Below are positions 26,200 through 35,605 of a stretch of DNA of 64,000 nt, piece by piece. Both the position numbers and the translations under genes were made by a program. The stretch is from Lachnospiraceae bacterium. GTDB taxonomy: Bacteria; Bacillota; Clostridia; Lachnospirales; Lachnospiraceae. Within the stretch, counting starts at the first letter, position 1. Every line of letters starts with the position of its first letter. The stretch is from the NCBI GenBank assembly GCA_016283575.1, contig JAEEND010000022.1:62001-126000 (forward strand). Reading direction: 5' to 3'. Below the pieces are notes generated by a model, which saw nothing but the letters and a program-made list of their open reading frames with translations, was not told the DNA's origin and made no database searches.

Positions 26200-27687
26200 A
26201 TGTTTTACACAAGTACAAGAAATAATTCCATTAAAATAACAGCTTCTCAAGCTATTTTAAAAGGTCTTTCCGATGAAGGCGGTTTATTTGTGCCCGAAGA
26301 ATTTCCTAAGTTGTCGGTTGATTTGGAAACACTGGCTGACATGAGCTATAAAGAAGTGGCATATATCGTTATGAAGGACTTCTTAAGCGACTTCACGGAA
26401 GAAGAGCTTAAGTATTGCATTGATAATGCTTATGATTCCAAATTTGATACAGAAGAGATTGCTCCTTTGGTTGAAGCTGAAGGTACATATTATCTTGAAC
26501 TTTTCCATGGAAAAACCATTGCATTTAAGGATATGGCTCTTTCCATTCTTCCCTATTTACTTACAACAGCAGCTAAAAAGAATGATTTCCATAAAGAAAT
26601 CGTAATTTTGACAGCGACCAGCGGCGACACCGGTAAGGCTGCTCTTGCAGGTTTTGCTGATGTTAAAGGCACCAGAATCATGGTATTTTACCCCAAGGGA
26701 GGCGTTTCCAAGATCCAGGAACTCCAGATGCTCACTCAGCAGGAAAAGAATACCTGCGTATATGGAGTAAAGGGTAATTTTGATGATTGCCAGACTGCCG
26801 TAAAAGAATTATTCAATGACGAAGCTCTTAAAAAGGAAATGGATGAAAAGGGCTTTGCATTCTCAAGCGCCAATTCCATTAATATCGGTCGTCTTGTTCC
26901 TCAGGTAGCTTATTATGTATATGCATATGCAAAGCTTGTAAAAGAAGACAGGATACTTCCCGGTGAAAAGATCAATTTCTGCGTACCCACCGGTAACTTC
27001 GGTAATATCCTTGCAGGTTTCTATGCTAAGAATATGGGACTTCCCATTAACAAGCTTATTTGTGCATCCAATGAAAATAAAGTTTTGTTTGATTTCTTTA
27101 AGACAGGGGAATATGACAAGAACCGTGATTTTGTTCTTACAAAATCACCTTCCATGGATATTCTTATTTCTTCAAATCTCGAAAGACTCATTTATTTACT
27201 TATGGATCGCGATTCTAGTAAGCTTGCTTCTCTTATGAAGAGTCTTAAGGAGAACGGTTCCTATAATGTTAAGAAGGAACTTGAAGCTTTTAATGATACA
27301 TTTGTAGGTGAATATTCCGACTGGAGCGATTCTTCAAAGAAGATTCACGACTTATATGAAGATACAGGTTATGTGATCGATACGCATACTGCAGTTGCTG
27401 CCGCAGCTCTCGATAAATATGTTCATGATACCAAGGATCATACAAAGACAGTTGTTGTTTCTACAGCAAGTCCTTTTAAATTCGGTCCAGCTGTTATGAG
27501 CGCGATCGACAAGAAATATGAAGGCAAGGATGCACTCAAGCTCCTTGATGAACTTTCTAAGATTGCCAATGTGGAAAAGCCCAATGCGATCAAGGAAATC
27601 TTAAGCCTTCCCATTAAGGCTGAAAATGTATGCGAGATCAAAGAGATGAAAGCCTGCTTAAAGAAAGAACTTAATATGAATAATTAA
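26200..27687 (+). CDS. thrC: Threonine synthase
   Basis: 495 residues, typical of the long class. The enzyme converts O-phosphohomoserine to threonine with PLP. The start FYTSTRNNSIKITASQAILKGLSDEGGLFVPEEFP is diagnostic. The PLP lysine is in GKTIAFKDMALS, and the phosphate-binding glycine loop in PTGNFGNILAGFYAKNMG. ATAAGGAG precedes the ATG. The gene stands alone, with no neighbouring hom or thrB. Confidence 0.96.
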   Translation: MFYTSTRNNSIKITASQAILKGLSDEGGLFVPEEFPKLSVDLETLADMSYKEVAYIVMKDFLSDFTEEELKYCIDNAYDSKFDTEEIAPLVEAEGTYYLELFHGKTIAFKDMALSILPYLLTTAAKKNDFHKEIVILTATSGDTGKAALAGFADVKGTRIMVFYPKGGVSKIQELQMLTQQEKNTCVYGVKGNFDDCQTAVKELFNDEALKKEMDEKGFAFSSANSINIGRLVPQVAYYVYAYAKLVKEDRILPGEKINFCVPTGNFGNILAGFYAKNMGLPINKLICASNENKVLFDFFKTGEYDKNRDFVLTKSPSMDILISSNLERLIYLLMDRDSSKLASLMKSLKENGSYNVKKELEAFNDTFVGEYSDWSDSSKKIHDLYEDTGYVIDTHTAVAAAALDKYVHDTKDHTKTVVVSTASPFKFGPAVMSAIDKKYEGKDALKLLDELSKIANVEKPNAIKEILSLPIKAENVCEIKEMKACLKKELNMNN

Positions 27688-27748
27688 TTATTATTCAATT
27701 GACAGGTAATCTTTAAGTAAGAAATCTCAATAACTACCGGGGGTTCTT

Positions 27749-29089
27749 GTGAAGAAAAAGAAACACATTATTATTGTGGATGACGTTACAACAAATTTGA
27801 AATGTGTCGGGGAGATTTTGAGAGACGATTATTCGCTGTCTATGGCAAAGTCAGGAGAACAGGCCATATCAATGATTGAGAAGACTCAGCCTGATCTGAT
27901 CCTGCTTGATATTAAGATGCCCGGAATGGATGGCTTTGAAACTCTAGAATGTATCAGAAACAATCCTGCAAATACTGACATTCCTGTCATTTTCCTAACT
28001 GCCGATAATGACAATGAAAGCGAACTCAAATGTCTTAAATTAGGCGCAAGCGACTTTATTAAAAAGCCTTTTGAACCTGAGATAATGTTGAGCCGCATCG
28101 AAAGGGTTCTTTTGCAGGAAGAAAAAAATAAATCCATTCGAATGGAAGCGCTTACGGATCCCTTAACAGGGTTATGGAATCGTAAATATATAATGGAACA
28201 GGTAAATTCTTTTACTACAAGAGAAAATGTAACAGGTTCCTTTATAATACTCGACCTTGATAATTTTAAAGGTATCAATGATACTTACGGGCATGTGGTG
28301 GGAGATGAAGCTCTTATTGCTTTTGCAAAGACTCTTACTTCATTTGTTCATAAAGATGATATCGTTGCCAGAATCGGTGGCGATGAATTTGCCATTTTCC
28401 TTAAGAATTCTTATGGTAAAGAGCTTCTTTCAGACAGGATCGCAGGTCTTATCAAAGATGTGGAAACTGCCCTTAATGTAATTAAGATCAATGAAAATAT
28501 TTCATCGGTTTCAGTGGGTATTTCTGCTTTTCCTTTCGATGGAAGATCTTTTATAGAGCTTTATAACAATGCGGATAAAGCATTATATTATGTAAAAAAC
28601 AACGGAAAGAATAATTATCATTTTTATGACAGCAATGAAAAATATTCCATCGTTGATAATATGCACACTGAGGTGCTGGATCTTTCTCATTTAAAGGATG
28701 TTATTTCCGACAAGGATCTTGATAACGGTCCTTTTAAAGTTGAAGTGTCCGATTTTAAAGCCATTTACCAGTTTTTACAAAGATATGTTCAGAGAACAAA
28801 AGGAAAGGTACAGGTTGTTCTTTTTACCATAAAGGATTTATCTTTAAGCGTAAAAACTTGCGATCTGCCTGAATCAATGGCGGTTCTTGAAACAAGCATT
28901 AAAAATTCACTTCGAAAGAATGATGTTTCAAGCCGATATTCGGAAAGCCAGTTTGTTGTTATATTAATGGATGTTGATGATATAAACAGATCCATTGTAG
29001 TGGACCGTATAATGGAAAACTGGAATAAAAATAACAGAAATCACAATTTCTTTTTAAAGTATGACATAGAAGAGATTGCTTCTAAGTAA
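27749..29089 (+). CDS. Response regulator with GGDEF domain and a second, degenerate GGDEF-like domain
   Basis: 446 residues from GTG 27749, which follows GGGGG. The REC domain (1-~120) has acidic pair Asp11-Asp12, phospho-acceptor Asp54 (LLDIKMPGMDGFE) and FIKKPFEP. The GGDEF domain (~130-295) has DPLTGLWNRKY and VARIGGDEFAIF near 209; the inhibitory site is HxxD, not RxxD. A third region (~330-446) has GGDEF-like layout, with SSRYSESQFVVIL where RxGGDEF should be, so it is probably a non-catalytic relative. It would make c-di-GMP upon phosphorylation. No partner kinase is adjacent. Confidence 0.87.
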   Translation: MKKKKHIIIVDDVTTNLKCVGEILRDDYSLSMAKSGEQAISMIEKTQPDLILLDIKMPGMDGFETLECIRNNPANTDIPVIFLTADNDNESELKCLKLGASDFIKKPFEPEIMLSRIERVLLQEEKNKSIRMEALTDPLTGLWNRKYIMEQVNSFTTRENVTGSFIILDLDNFKGINDTYGHVVGDEALIAFAKTLTSFVHKDDIVARIGGDEFAIFLKNSYGKELLSDRIAGLIKDVETALNVIKINENISSVSVGISAFPFDGRSFIELYNNADKALYYVKNNGKNNYHFYDSNEKYSIVDNMHTEVLDLSHLKDVISDKDLDNGPFKVEVSDFKAIYQFLQRYVQRTKGKVQVVLFTIKDLSLSVKTCDLPESMAVLETSIKNSLRKNDVSSRYSESQFVVILMDVDDINRSIVVDRIMENWNKNNRNHNFFLKYDIEEIASK

Positions 29090-29103
29090 TTCGGAGGTTT
29101 GTT

Positions 29104-29451
29104 TTGAATCTTAATCTCGCACTTGAATTTATGATTTTTATAGCGGGTGCATATTTTGCGTCCCTTTTCTTTAAGCTTAAATATCAGGGAGAAATTCCCA
29201 AAAGCCTTGTTTCACCTAGAAATGCCAATGGCATGGTCAGAGATAAGGAAGGTTATACCAACTACGTATTCTTAAGAGGAGTCATAGGATGCGTTGTTTT
29301 ATGTATAACAAGTCTTGTGATCCTGGCCTGTGATGTATACGCGCTTAACCCACTTGTTGATCTTACTGCAAGCGTATTAAACGCAGTAAGCATTGTTTAT
29401 CTTGCTGTTATCTGCTTAAAGGGTCAGAAGAAATTCTTAGATAAAGAGTAG
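29104..29451 (+). CDS. Small membrane protein of unknown function
   Basis: 115 residues from TTG 29104, 6 nt after GGAGG. Hydrophobic segments lie at ~5-22, ~57-78 and ~85-105, so three membrane helices are likely. The loop after the first helix is polar (KYQGEIPKSLVSPRNANGMVRDKEGY). I do not recognise the family. Its position between the GGDEF regulator and deoC, with short gaps, suggests co-transcription. Confidence 0.7.
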   Translation: MNLNLALEFMIFIAGAYFASLFFKLKYQGEIPKSLVSPRNANGMVRDKEGYTNYVFLRGVIGCVVLCITSLVILACDVYALNPLVDLTASVLNAVSIVYLAVICLKGQKKFLDKE

Positions 29452-29465
29452 TACAAGAGGTTAAT

Positions 29466-30125
29466 ATGAAAAATCAGGAAATCTTTTCTTATATCGATCA
29501 TACATGTCTTAAACCTACTGCGACATGGGAAGACATCGTAAAATTATGTAATGAAGCCGTAAAATATCATACGGCTTCAGTTTGTGTTCCCCCTTCTTTT
29601 GTTAAAAAAATACATGAAAACTATCCGAAACTTAATATCTGTACCGTAATCGGTTTCCCCCTCGGTTATCAAACCACTGAAACCAAGGTATTTGAAGCAG
29701 AAGATGCCATTAAATCAGGAGCATCGGAAATTGATATGGTTATAAATATCAATGATGCAAAGATGGGTTCTTTTGATAAGATCCGGGAAGAGATCAAAGC
29801 ATTAAAAAATGCATGCGGAGAGAAAATCCTTAAAGTAATAATCGAAACCTGCTATTTAACTTACGATGAAAAGATAGAGCTTTGTCGATGCGTTACGGAT
29901 GCGGGAGCAGATTACATTAAAACATCTACCGGTTTTGGCACTGCAGGAGCCAATGCCGAAGATGTAAAGCTACTTCATGATAATGTAGGCCCTAACGTTA
30001 AAGTGAAGGCTGCAGGCGGAATAAAGACAAAAGAAGATATGGAAGAATTTATCGCTCTCGGAGCAGACCGTCTGGGAACTTCTTCGGGAATAAGTATTTT
30101 GGAGGCATCAAATGAATCCCATTAG
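29466..30125 (+). CDS. deoC: Deoxyribose-phosphate aldolase
   Basis: 219 residues, normal for DeoC, which cleaves 2-deoxyribose-5-phosphate to glyceraldehyde-3-phosphate and acetaldehyde. YIDHTCLKPTATWEDI and GFPLGYQTTETKVFEAEDAI are signatures. The Schiff-base Lys is in DYIKTSTGFG; the second active-site Lys is in VKVKAAGGIKT. It overlaps the following aminopeptidase gene by 14 nt. Confidence 0.95.
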   Translation: MKNQEIFSYIDHTCLKPTATWEDIVKLCNEAVKYHTASVCVPPSFVKKIHENYPKLNICTVIGFPLGYQTTETKVFEAEDAIKSGASEIDMVININDAKMGSFDKIREEIKALKNACGEKILKVIIETCYLTYDEKIELCRCVTDAGADYIKTSTGFGTAGANAEDVKLLHDNVGPNVKVKAAGGIKTKEDMEEFIALGADRLGTSSGISILEASNESH

Positions 30126-31917
30126 AGAAAGATTAGCGCTTTTACGACGCGAAATGAAGAATGAAAAAGTAGACTGGTATTATATGACGGGATCAGATTA
30201 TCACAATTCCGAATATGTATCGGATTACTTTAAGATCTGTGAGCATTTCAGCGGCTTCACGGGAGAAAATGTTTATTTTATCGTTGGCGTGGAAAGTGCA
30301 TATCTTTGGACGGACGGAAGATTCTTTATCCAGGCGGAAAAAGAGCTTAAGGATACAGGTATTACTCTCATGAAGATGGGAGAGGAAAATGTCCCTACCG
30401 TAAAAGAATTTGTTAAGAATAATATTAAATCCGGTGAAACCTTCGCATTTAACGGTCGTTTGATCAGCGCTTCCTTCGGAAGTGAATTAGAAAAGATCTG
30501 TGAAGTAAATAATGCCGATTGCATTAATTTGATCGATATCCCTGAAAAAGTATGGAACGATAGACCATGTAAGCCCGCTACTGAAATATACGTACTTTCA
30601 GAAGAAATAACGGGAGAGAGCACTGAGTCCAAATTAGATAAAATAAGACGCGTAATGGATGAAGAAAATTGCGATTATCATTATCTTTCAAAGCTTGATG
30701 ATATTATGTGGATCCTTAATTTAAGAGCCGCTGATATCGAATGTAATCCCGTTGCGCTTTCTTATTTGATAATCGGAAAAGAAAAGGCTTTCTTTTTTGC
30801 AGATAAAAAAGCCGTTAATAGTAATGTATTAAATTATTTAAATAGCAACAATATAGAATACCGCGAGTATGATCATATTCTTGATGCCTTAAATAAAGAT
30901 TGCAAAGATCATATCATTTCCGGTCGGGTAATGCTTGATGTAAATTCTATTGATGTTTCTTCTTATAATCTTATTAAAGCTGCGGCAGAGATTGTTAATA
31001 AAAAGAATCCCTCCCTTTACTTAAAATCCGTTAAGAACGAAACCGAGATCAAACGACTTAAAAAGGCTTATGAGCTTGACTCCGTATGCGTGACTAAATT
31101 CATATACTGGATCAAGAATGCCATAAAGAATGAAACCCTTACGGAAATTGATGCAGCCGATTATATTGATAACTTAAGAAGAAAGGTGCCGGGATTTTTG
31201 GATTTATCCTTCCCTACGATTTCCGGATACGGTCCCAACGGCGCCATTGTCCACTACAGCGTATCGGAAGAATCAAATGCTGTATTAAAGCCTGAAGGTA
31301 TGATCTTAGTTGATTCCGGCGGACAGTATGATATGGGTACCACAGATGTTACCAGAACTGTTTCTTTGGGACCTGTTACGGACAGCATGAAGCTTCATTA
31401 TACAAAGACCGCCATCGGCATGCTGACCCTTGCAAAAGCAAAATTCCTTGAAGGCTGTACCGGAAGAAATCTTGATATTCTTTGCAGAGCACCTTTATGG
31501 AATATGGGAGTTGATTTCAAGCACGGAACCGGTCATGGAGTCGGTTTCATTTTAAATGTTCATGAAGGCCCTCAGAATCTTCGCTGGAAATTTCTTGAAG
31601 GAATGGAAGAAGCCGTGTTTAAACCCGGCATGATCACCAGTGATGAACCCGGTGTTTATATTGAAAATCAGTACGGCATCAGAATTGAAAACATAATTCT
31701 GTGTGTTAAGGATGTATTAAATGAATTCGGTCAGTTCCTGGGATTTGAGCATTTAACATATGCTCCGTTAGACAGAGATCTTATTGATGTAAGCATATTA
31801 AGTAATACGGAAATAGATCTTATTAATGAATATCAGGCTTCCGTTTATGAAAAAATGAAAGACCATTTGACAAAAGAAGAGGAAGAATGGCTTAAATCCG
31901 AAACAGCAAAACTTTAA
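30112..31917 (+). CDS. Xaa-Pro aminopeptidase (M24B, long form with two creatinase-like N domains)
   Basis: 601 residues. Two N-terminal creatinase-like domains (~1-300) precede the pita-bread catalytic domain. Metal ligands are visible: Asp in ILVDSGGQYDMGTTDVTR, His in FKHGTGHGVG, Glu in TSDEPGVY and Glu in YGIRIENI. It removes N-terminal residues before proline. Cytoplasmic, with no signal peptide. GGAGG lies inside the end of deoC, 14 nt before that stop. Confidence 0.93.
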   Translation: MNPIRERLALLRREMKNEKVDWYYMTGSDYHNSEYVSDYFKICEHFSGFTGENVYFIVGVESAYLWTDGRFFIQAEKELKDTGITLMKMGEENVPTVKEFVKNNIKSGETFAFNGRLISASFGSELEKICEVNNADCINLIDIPEKVWNDRPCKPATEIYVLSEEITGESTESKLDKIRRVMDEENCDYHYLSKLDDIMWILNLRAADIECNPVALSYLIIGKEKAFFFADKKAVNSNVLNYLNSNNIEYREYDHILDALNKDCKDHIISGRVMLDVNSIDVSSYNLIKAAAEIVNKKNPSLYLKSVKNETEIKRLKKAYELDSVCVTKFIYWIKNAIKNETLTEIDAADYIDNLRRKVPGFLDLSFPTISGYGPNGAIVHYSVSEESNAVLKPEGMILVDSGGQYDMGTTDVTRTVSLGPVTDSMKLHYTKTAIGMLTLAKAKFLEGCTGRNLDILCRAPLWNMGVDFKHGTGHGVGFILNVHEGPQNLRWKFLEGMEEAVFKPGMITSDEPGVYIENQYGIRIENIILCVKDVLNEFGQFLGFEHLTYAPLDRDLIDVSILSNTEIDLINEYQASVYEKMKDHLTKEEEEWLKSETAKL

Positions 31918-31981
31918 TAAAAATTTATCACTTTAAAGCATGTTTTTATTGTTTTCTTTTTCAAATTACGTTATTATATTT

Positions 31982-32014
31982 CCTGAAAGTTTCATCAGGG
32001 AATGATGTTACAAT
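31982..32014 (+). promoter_or_regulatory. Palindromic element and candidate -10 upstream of pckA
   Basis: TGAAAGTTTCA (31984-31994) is a perfect 11-nt palindrome, framed by CCTGA and TCAGG. A TACAAT (-10-like, 32009-32014) follows. The palindrome covers where a -35 would be, so it is a candidate operator or alternative promoter element. Confidence 0.4.
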
Positions 32015-32043
32015 AAATTATATTTAAAGAAAGAGGTATACAT

Positions 32044-33654
32044 ATGGCAATTGATTTAACCAAGTATGGTATCACCGGAACAACAGAAGTTGTTTACAAT
32101 CCTTCTTATGAAACTCTTTTTGAAGAGGAAACCAAGGCAGGACTTGAAGGTTTTGAAGTAGGTCAGGTTACTGAACTTGACACTGTTAATGTTATGACAG
32201 GTATCTACACAGGACGTTCTCCCAAAGACAAGTACATCGTTATGGATGCTAACTCCAAGGACACTGTATGGTGGACAAGCGATGAATACAAGAACGACAA
32301 CCATCCTATGGATGAAAAGACATGGGAAGTTGTTAAGGACCTTGCTAAGAAGGAACTTTCCAACAAGAGACTTTTCGTTGTTGATGCTTTCTGTGGTGCT
32401 AACGCTGATACACGTATGGCAGTTCGTTTCATCATGGAAGTAGCTTGGCAGGCACATTTCGTAACAAATATGTTCATCAGACCTACAGCAGAAGAACAGG
32501 CTAACTTTACTCCTGATTTCACTGTTTATACAGCTTCCAAGGCTAAGGTTGAGAACTATGCAGCACTCGGTCTTAATTCCGAAACATGTGTAGCATTCAA
32601 TATTACTTCCAAAGAACAGGTTATCTTAAATACCTGGTACGGCGGCGAAATGAAGAAGGGTATGTTCTCCATGATGAACTACTTTCTTCCTCTTAAGGGC
32701 ATCGCTTCCATGCACTGCTCTGCAAACACCGATATGGAAGGTAAGAACACAGCAATCTTCTTCGGTCTTTCCGGAACAGGTAAGACAACTCTTTCAACCG
32801 ATCCTAAGCGTTTACTTATCGGTGACGACGAACACGGTTGGGATGATAACGGCGTATTCAACCTTGAAGGTGGTTGCTATGCTAAGGTTATCGGTCTTGA
32901 TAAAGAACATGAACCCGACATCTATGGCGCAATCAAGAGAAATGCTCTTCTTGAAAACGTTACCGTTGATGCAGCAGGCAAGATCGATTTCGATGATAAG
33001 AGCGTAACAGAAAATACTCGTGTATCTTATCCTATCGATCACATTAAGAATATTGTTAAGAAGGTTAACGGAGTTTCAGCAGGTCCTGAAGCTAAGAGCG
33101 TTATCTTCCTTTCAGCTGATGCATTCGGAGTACTTCCTCCTGTATCAATCCTTACACCCGAGCAGACACAGTACTACTTCTTAAGCGGTTTCACAGCTAA
33201 GCTTGCAGGTACAGAACGTGGTATCACAGAACCCACACCTACATTCTCAGCTTGCTTTGGTCAGGCATTCCTTGAATTACATCCTACCAAGTACGGTGAA
33301 GAACTTGTTAAGAAGATGAAGAAGTCCGGAGCTAAGGCTTATCTTGTAAACACAGGTTGGAACGGAACAGGTAAGAGAATCTCCATCCCTGATACAAGAG
33401 GTATCATCGATGCAATCCTTAACGGATCCATCAACTCTGCTCCTACAAAGAAGATCCCTTACTTCGATTTCGAAGTTCCTACAGAACTTGCAGGTGTTAA
33501 CAGCGGAATTCTTGATCCTCGTGATACTTATGCTAATGCTTCCGAATGGGAAGAAAAGGCTAAGGATCTTGCAGGAAGATTCATTAAGAACTTCAAGAAG
33601 TACGAAACCAACGATGCAGGTAAGGCACTTGTTGCAGCTGGTCCTCAGTTATAA
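32044..33654 (+). CDS. pckA: Phosphoenolpyruvate carboxykinase (ATP)
   Basis: 536 residues, typical of the ATP-dependent enzyme. It has the P-loop [13 protein letters not shown], the metal site [10 protein letters not shown], the substrate-binding TGRSPKDKY and the [14 protein letters not shown] region. It interconverts oxaloacetate and PEP; in rumen-type anaerobes it often runs toward oxaloacetate. AGAGGT precedes the ATG. Codon choice (GCA, GTT, TCC, CTT heavy) looks like a highly expressed gene. Confidence 0.97.
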   Translation: MAIDLTKYGITGTTEVVYNPSYETLFEEETKAGLEGFEVGQVTELDTVNVMTGIYTGRSPKDKYIVMDANSKDTVWWTSDEYKNDNHPMDEKTWEVVKDLAKKELSNKRLFVVDAFCGANADTRMAVRFIMEVAWQAHFVTNMFIRPTAEEQANFTPDFTVYTASKAKVENYAALGLNSETCVAFNITSKEQVILNTWYGGEMKKGMFSMMNYFLPLKGIASMHCSANTDMEGKNTAIFFGLSGTGKTTLSTDPKRLLIGDDEHGWDDNGVFNLEGGCYAKVIGLDKEHEPDIYGAIKRNALLENVTVDAAGKIDFDDKSVTENTRVSYPIDHIKNIVKKVNGVSAGPEAKSVIFLSADAFGVLPPVSILTPEQTQYYFLSGFTAKLAGTERGITEPTPTFSACFGQAFLELHPTKYGEELVKKMKKSGAKAYLVNTGWNGTGKRISIPDTRGIIDAILNGSINSAPTKKIPYFDFEVPTELAGVNSGILDPRDTYANASEWEEKAKDLAGRFIKNFKKYETNDAGKALVAAGPQL

Positions 33655-33662
33655 GATTTTTA

Positions 33663-33695
33663 AGAGCCCGAGAGTTAAACTCTCGGGCTTTTTTT
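33663..33695 (+). terminator. Terminator of pckA
   Basis: AGCCCGAGAG and CTCTCGGGCT arms around TTAAA, then seven T. Confidence 0.95.
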
Positions 33696-33703
33696 GTTAT
33701 AAT
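33675..33703 (+). promoter_or_regulatory. Candidate truA promoter inside the pckA terminator
   Basis: TGTTATAAT (TATAAT at 33698-33703) is an extended -10. A weak -35 (TTAAAC, 33675-33680, 17-nt spacer) falls in the terminator stem-loop. The expected transcription start is at or next to the truA ATG. Confidence 0.55.
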
Positions 33704-33709
33704 GAATCT

Positions 33710-34456
33710 ATGAAAAATGTTAAGCTTACTATTTCTTACGACGGAACTAAATATTTCGGCTGGGAGCATCAGCCCAATACCGACATGACAATTCAGGGAA
33801 AACTTGAAAATGTCGTTAATAAAATGGTAGATGCAAAAGAATGTGTTGAAATTATCGGAGCCGGAAGAACCGATGCGGGTGTTCATGCCCGTGCTTTTGT
33901 ATGTAATATGTTTATCGATACGGAAATGAATGAGCAGGAGATCAAGGTATATTTAAATAAATACCTTCCGGAAGATATTTCCGTTGATAAAGTTTCTTTT
34001 GCGGCAGACAGATTCCATTCAAGATATAAGGCTACCGGAAAGACATATTGTTATACACTGGCTTTTGGTGACGAAAAGCCTGTATTTGACAGAAAATATG
34101 TCTGGTACATCGATGAAAAGCCGGATTTAAATGCAATGAAGCGTGCGGCGGAATTATTAACGGGAGAGCATGATTTTGCATCATTTTGTTCCAATCCTAA
34201 GATGAAGAAGTCTACTGTCAGATTGGTTGATAAAATTGTAATCAGAGAAAAGGATCAAAGAATATATTTAACTTTTCACGGCACCGGATTTTTACAGCAT
34301 ATGGTAAGAATTCTGACGGGTACCCTGGTAGAAGTGGGACTAAATAAAAGGGATCCTGAAAGCATGCAAAAATTGCTGGAAGCATGCGACAGAAAGCTTG
34401 CGGGTGTCACTGCACCTGCCCAGGGGCTGTGCCTCATAAAGGTTGATTATTCATAG
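33710..34456 (+). CDS. truA: tRNA pseudouridine(38-40) synthase
   Basis: 248 residues from ATG 33710; the tracked start at 33410 is a shadow inside pckA. Family motifs: LTISYDGTKYFGWEHQP, the catalytic Asp in GAGRTDAGVHA, and HDFASFC. The enzyme makes pseudouridine in the anticodon arm. No Shine-Dalgarno is visible before the ATG, and a -10 element ends only 6 nt upstream, so the mRNA may be leaderless. Confidence 0.94.
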   Translation: MKNVKLTISYDGTKYFGWEHQPNTDMTIQGKLENVVNKMVDAKECVEIIGAGRTDAGVHARAFVCNMFIDTEMNEQEIKVYLNKYLPEDISVDKVSFAADRFHSRYKATGKTYCYTLAFGDEKPVFDRKYVWYIDEKPDLNAMKRAAELLTGEHDFASFCSNPKMKKSTVRLVDKIVIREKDQRIYLTFHGTGFLQHMVRILTGTLVEVGLNKRDPESMQKLLEACDRKLAGVTAPAQGLCLIKVDYS

Positions 34457-34470
34457 AAATGTGGTATAAT
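34443..34470 (+). promoter_or_regulatory. Promoter of the 6S-like RNA
   Basis: TTGATT (34443-34448, at the end of truA), 16-nt spacer, TATAAT (34465-34470) with TGG in front. Confidence 0.75.
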
Positions 34471-34476
34471 ATACTT

Positions 34477-34674
34477 AACCTGAGGTGTACGTATCTTGCT
34501 ATTTTTGAACCTACAGTAACTTTAAACGGGATTCCAATATTTATATGTGTATGTGCAGCCGGAACACCGGAATACAGAAGCATATGTGAGGTCGCCCACC
34601 TAGCATTGCTAGGAGTCAAAAGGTGAGAACGGCATTTCGGGGGATTAAAAAAGGCGGCGGTGGCTGCCTTTTTT
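34477..34674 (+). ncRNA. ssrS: Probable 6S RNA
   Basis: A ~198-nt non-coding unit with its own promoter and terminator. The ends can close: CCTGAGGTG near 34479 pairs with CATTTCGGGG near 34633, with G-U pairs and one bulge, as in the closing stem of 6S RNA. Inside are TTTTTGAACCTACAG...GGGA and a CCTAGC/GCTAGG hairpin. Size, closing stem and the TTGAACC...GGGA string fit Firmicutes 6S RNA, which binds housekeeping RNA polymerase. Identity is from pattern memory, not a covariance search; another structured RNA remains possible. Confidence 0.66.
34647..34674 (+). terminator. Terminator of the 6S-like RNA
   Basis: AAAAAAGGC and GCCTTTTTT arms around GGCGGTGGCT. Confidence 0.85.
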
Positions 34675-34694
34675 AGTAGCCTTGAGGATGAATC

Positions 34695-35567
34695 ATGAAA
34701 AGATTGCTTCGTGTTATAATTGATTTTGGAAACAGAATGAAGGAAGATAACTTAAATGCCTATGCATCAGGTTCTGCCTTCTTTATTTTCCTGTCTCTTA
34801 TTCCGTTTATGATCCTTGTATGTTCTATTATTCCCTATACACCTATCAAAGAAGAAGACGTACTTTTTATCCTCACATCCAATTTTACCGGGGTCTATTC
34901 CAAAACCTTTGAAGCTGTAATTGAAGATGTATATGCCCGTTCCTTCGGAGTTACCATTATTGCTCTTATTTCCACTTTGTGGTCGGCCGGAAAGGGTGTA
35001 AATTCCATTATTACAGGCTTAAATGCCATCGATCACAGGGTTGACCGACGTAACGGCTTATTGCTTCGATTCATATCAAGTTTATATACATTGATTTTGA
35101 TGTTGGGCATAATATTTATAATGATCATCATGGTTTACGGCCGTACTCTTTATAATTTTTTTAAGGAGCTTTTTCCCAAGGCAGAGCCAATTCTGACGCA
35201 TCTTATAAATGTGCGCGGAATTCTCGCATTTGCTATTCTTACTTTTGTTATCATTCTTTGTTATTCCCTTCTTCCCGTGCAGAAGATGAGATTTCGGGAT
35301 GAAGTACCCGGAGCCATCTTTACTTCCTTATCATGGATGGGATTTTCGTATTTATTTGCTTTTTATATAGAAAGATATAACCCCTTCAGTATGTATGGCA
35401 ACTTTACCGTCATCATTATTTTACTTATCTGGCTTTATTTTTTAATGTATTTTCTTTTTGTTGGAGCTCATTTAAACAGATACTTCAGGCCTGTATTTCT
35501 TGTTTTTTCAAAAAGAAGAACGATTAAATCGGAGAAAGCTCAAATGGAGAGTCTAGAAGAGGATTAA
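34695..35567 (+). CDS. YihY/BrkB-family membrane protein
   Basis: 290 residues with about six membrane segments. The start DNLNAYASGSAFFIFLSLIPFMILV and the later SLLPVQKMRFRDEVPGAIFTSLSWMGFSYLFAFYIERYN...MYGNFTVIIILLIWLYF are typical of the YihY/BrkB family (once called RNase BN-like). The function of the family is unsettled; envelope roles and transport have been suggested. TTGAGGATG-type ribosome site precedes ATG 34695. Confidence 0.9.
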   Translation: MKRLLRVIIDFGNRMKEDNLNAYASGSAFFIFLSLIPFMILVCSIIPYTPIKEEDVLFILTSNFTGVYSKTFEAVIEDVYARSFGVTIIALISTLWSAGKGVNSIITGLNAIDHRVDRRNGLLLRFISSLYTLILMLGIIFIMIIMVYGRTLYNFFKELFPKAEPILTHLINVRGILAFAILTFVIILCYSLLPVQKMRFRDEVPGAIFTSLSWMGFSYLFAFYIERYNPFSMYGNFTVIIILLIWLYFLMYFLFVGAHLNRYFRPVFLVFSKRRTIKSEKAQMESLEED

Positions 35568-35570
35568 TCC

Positions 35571-35599
35571 TTGACAAATGCTTTCTTTAAATATATGAT
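35571..35599 (+). promoter_or_regulatory. Promoter of the pheST T-box leader
   Basis: TTGACA (35571-35576), 17-nt spacer, TATGAT (35594-35599). Confidence 0.85.
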
Positions 35600-35605
35600 T
35601 TTCTA

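Noticed and set aside
33410-33709. Long upstream extension of the truA frame in the ORF track
   Set aside because: It lies inside pckA in another frame, lacks family similarity and crosses the pckA terminator.
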